Source: an uncultured Ruminococcus sp.
Lineage (GTDB): Bacteria; Bacillota; Clostridia; Oscillospirales; Ruminococcaceae
Assembly: GCA_900556055.1 (NCBI GenBank)
Contig: USNJ01000105.1
Coordinates: 1 to 7,081, forward strand
DNA length: 7,081 nt
Direction: 5' to 3'
Shown: piece after piece, positions 5,552 through 7,081 of the stretch
Layout: each line of letters opens with the position of its first letter
How positions within the stretch are numbered: the stretch's first letter is position 1
The notes under the pieces: model-generated
Databases searched by the model: none
The model's input: only the letters and a program-made list of their open reading frames with translations
What the model was told of the DNA's origin: nothing
Made by a program: the position numbers and the translations under genes

Positions 5552-5557
5552 GAGAAA

Positions 5558-6916
5558 ATGCCGATACTGAATTACCCGTATATCCCCGAAACGGTCACTG
5601 TGCATCTCGGAGCACCGAATTCAGATGCGGAAAATGTGACTGTTCCGTTTGTGGATTATATAAAGAATGTCGCATCGAGCGAGATATATCCGACATGGCC
5701 CGAGAACGCTCTGAGGGCGAATATCTACGCAATAGTTACATATGTCCTGAACCGCATATATACCGAATGGTACCGCTCCAGGGGATATGATTTTGACATC
5801 ACCGGCAGCACGCAGTATGACCAGGCGTTCGTTAAGGACAGGGAGATATTTGAAAATATCAGCAGGATAGTTGACGAGATATTCAATGATTATGTGGTGC
5901 GGCAGGGCTCAGTCGAGCCGTATTTCACGCAGTTCTGCAACGGCACGACCGTCACGTGCGAAGGGCTTTCGCAGTGGGGTACGGTAGACCTCGCAAACAG
6001 GGGATATACGCCGTATGAGATACTCCAATATTATTACGGGGACGATATAAACATAGTTCAGAATGCCCCGATAATGGGCATGACAGAGAGCTATCCGGGA
6101 TATCCGCTGAAGCCCGGCGACCGAGGAAACAACGTAAAGCTCATTCAGAACCGCCTGAACAGGATAAGGCGGAATTATCCCGCAATACCCGCCATAAAGG
6201 ACGAAAACGGCATTTACGGCACTGACACGGAAAATGCGGTGCGGACATTCCAGGAGATATTCGGACTTGAACCGACAGGGATAGTTGACAAAGCAACATG
6301 GTATCTCATAAAAAGATATTACGTTTCCGTAAAGCGGCTGACCGACCTGCTTTCGGAGGGCATTTCCTATGACGAGCTTGATGTGCCGTTCCCCGAAACG
6401 CTCCGTGAGGGAATGTCGGGAACGGGCGTGCGGGATATACAATACTATCTTAATGCTATAGGATATTTCAATCCCGAGCTTGACCTTGTGCCGATGACGG
6501 GATTTTTCGGGGGAGATACGCTGAATGCGGTGAAGGCGTTCCAGAGATATTATGACCTGCCCGTTACGGGTGAGGTCGGGGAGATGACGTGGAATAAAAT
6601 GCGGAACGTTTATGGGGATATAGCTGCGGGACTGCCTGCGGGATATGAGGGCGGGAGAGCGAAATTATATCCGGGATATGTGCTGTCGCAGGGAATGAGG
6701 GGGCAGGACGTTACGGATCTGCAAACATATCTGTCGGTGATAGGGAGAAATATCAGGGATATCCCCGAGATACCTGTGACGGGGTATTACGGGGAGCAGA
6801 CGAGAGATGCCGTGGCAACGTTCCAGAGATTGTTTGGCCTGCCTGTGACGGGAGCGGTCGGAGCGGCGACATGGCAGCAGATAGCGGAGCAGTATAACTA
6901 TATACAGGGCAGCTGA
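5558..6916 (+). CDS. SleC-like SpoIID-domain lytic enzyme with three peptidoglycan-binding domains
   Basis: This is a probable spore-cortex or cell-wall lytic transglycosylase of the SleC/SpoIID type. Residues about 25-165 form a SpoIID-like domain. VASSEIYPTWPENALRAN matches the SpoIID active-site region, and E42 is the counterpart of the catalytic glutamate (E88 in Bacillus SpoIID). CEGLSQWGTVDLANRGYTPY with EILQYYYGDDI is the typical SpoIID C-terminal signature, and C127 and C134 flank a short loop. Three PG_binding_1-like domains follow, at about 184-251, 283-347 and 376-442, each with the G-x-T or G-x-x-T, AV-x-FQ and TG-x-V-x-x-x-TW pattern. There is no signal peptide, as expected for a protein made in the mother cell and packed into the coat/cortex region, but also possible for a cytoplasmic protein. 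SleC has one C-terminal binding domain, so three is an expansion. It is the second gene of a pair. Confidence 0.85.
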   Translation: MPILNYPYIPETVTVHLGAPNSDAENVTVPFVDYIKNVASSEIYPTWPENALRANIYAIVTYVLNRIYTEWYRSRGYDFDITGSTQYDQAFVKDREIFENISRIVDEIFNDYVVRQGSVEPYFTQFCNGTTVTCEGLSQWGTVDLANRGYTPYEILQYYYGDDINIVQNAPIMGMTESYPGYPLKPGDRGNNVKLIQNRLNRIRRNYPAIPAIKDENGIYGTDTENAVRTFQEIFGLEPTGIVDKATWYLIKRYYVSVKRLTDLLSEGISYDELDVPFPETLREGMSGTGVRDIQYYLNAIGYFNPELDLVPMTGFFGGDTLNAVKAFQRYYDLPVTGEVGEMTWNKMRNVYGDIAAGLPAGYEGGRAKLYPGYVLSQGMRGQDVTDLQTYLSVIGRNIRDIPEIPVTGYYGEQTRDAVATFQRLFGLPVTGAVGAATWQQIAEQYNYIQGS

Positions 6917-6972
6917 CAGTGGGTAGTGAATAGTGAATAGTGGTCAGTGGACAGTGGTTAGTGAACAGCGAA
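6917..6972. repeat. Eight tandem 7-bp units directly after the stop codon
   Basis: From the base after the TGA there are eight continuous heptamers of the form (C/T)AG(T/C)G(A/G)N: CAGTGGG, TAGTGAA, TAGTGAA, TAGTGGT, CAGTGGA, CAGTGGT, TAGTGAA, CAGCGAA. A 7-bp period puts TAG or TGA stops in all three forward frames. It is a degenerate microsatellite-like array of unknown role. Confidence 0.8.
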
Positions 6973-6977
6973 GCTTC

Positions 6978-7018
6978 GGCGGTTATCACTTGGTGCATTT
7001 CAAGCGCACAGCACCGCC
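6978..7018. repeat. Imperfect inverted repeat in the 3' flank
   Basis: GGCGGT (6978-6983) can pair with ACCGCC (7013-7018), with CTTG/CAAG pairing possible inside. No T-run follows, so it is not a classical terminator. It may be part of a structured intergenic element together with the heptamer array and the next hairpin. Confidence 0.4.
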
Positions 7019-7050
7019 AAACCCGCACCCAAACTAAAAAGCGTTGGGGT

Positions 7051-7078
7051 CCAGCCCTTTGGCTTTGGAAAGGGCTGG
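7051..7078. repeat. 10-bp-stem hairpin at the right edge
   Basis: CCAGCCCTTT (7051-7060) and AAAGGGCTGG (7069-7078) are perfectly complementary around an 8-base loop. The window ends 3 bases later, so a T-run cannot be seen. It could be the terminator of the SleC-like pair or an arm of a larger intergenic repeat. Confidence 0.55.
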
Positions 7079-7081
7079 TCG

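Noticed and set aside
5909..6442. - strand open frame inside the SleC-like gene
   Set aside because: It is antisense to conserved SpoIID and peptidoglycan-binding domains and has no recognisable domain.
6917..6972. Heptamer array as a CRISPR
   Set aside because: The units are 7 bp with no spacers, and no cas genes are nearby.

Overview
The window looks like a chromosomal piece of a Gram-positive anaerobe of the class Clostridia, most likely Ruminococcus or a close relative in the Oscillospiraceae. This is inferred from gene content, the strong AGGAGG-type ribosome binding sites, the AgrC/AgrA/AgrB/AgrD protein types and the SleC-like spore-cortex enzyme family. I recognise the families but cannot name a species.

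Positions 1-3300 hold a complete agr-type peptide quorum-sensing locus in a convergent layout. On the + strand, a LytTR response regulator (agrA-like, 206-943) overlaps a membrane GHKL histidine kinase (agrC-like, 936-2222). On the - strand, agrB-like (2598-3170, TTG start) encodes the processing protease. A 50-codon agrD-like gene (2362-2514), easily missed because of its size, encodes the signal precursor. The key regulatory observation is that agrB and agrD each have their own promoter. Each promoter is preceded by a perfect pair of 9-bp LytTR (AgrA-type) direct repeats with a 12-bp spacer, and in both cases exactly 32 bp separate the operator from an extended -10 element. The agrD operator lies across the agrB stop codon. 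The agrAC promoter, in contrast, is close to the sigma-A consensus and has no such repeats. The simple reading is that AgrC/AgrA are made constitutively, the peptide activates AgrA, and AgrA raises transcription of agrB and agrD as two parallel feedback units.

Positions 3300-4730 carry a monocistronic type Ic aspartate aminotransferase-like gene on the - strand, with a recognisable promoter and a rho-independent terminator that shields it from the agr region.

Positions 4730-6916 hold a + strand gene pair. The first protein (195 aa) has a carboxypeptidase-regulatory/Cna-B-like beta-sandwich. The second (452 aa) has a SpoIID-like lytic transglycosylase domain and three peptidoglycan-binding domains, resembling the clostridial germination enzyme SleC. 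The two reading frames are in phase and separated by one TAA and four codons that form the second gene's ribosome binding site, so the pair looks like a split SleC-type protein. A possible mother-cell sigma (SigK/SigE-like) promoter sits just upstream.

The two ends of the window are non-coding and rich in inverted and short tandem repeats: a 15-bp-stem hairpin at 12-66, eight 7-bp units at 6917-6972, and a 10-bp-stem hairpin at 7051-7078.
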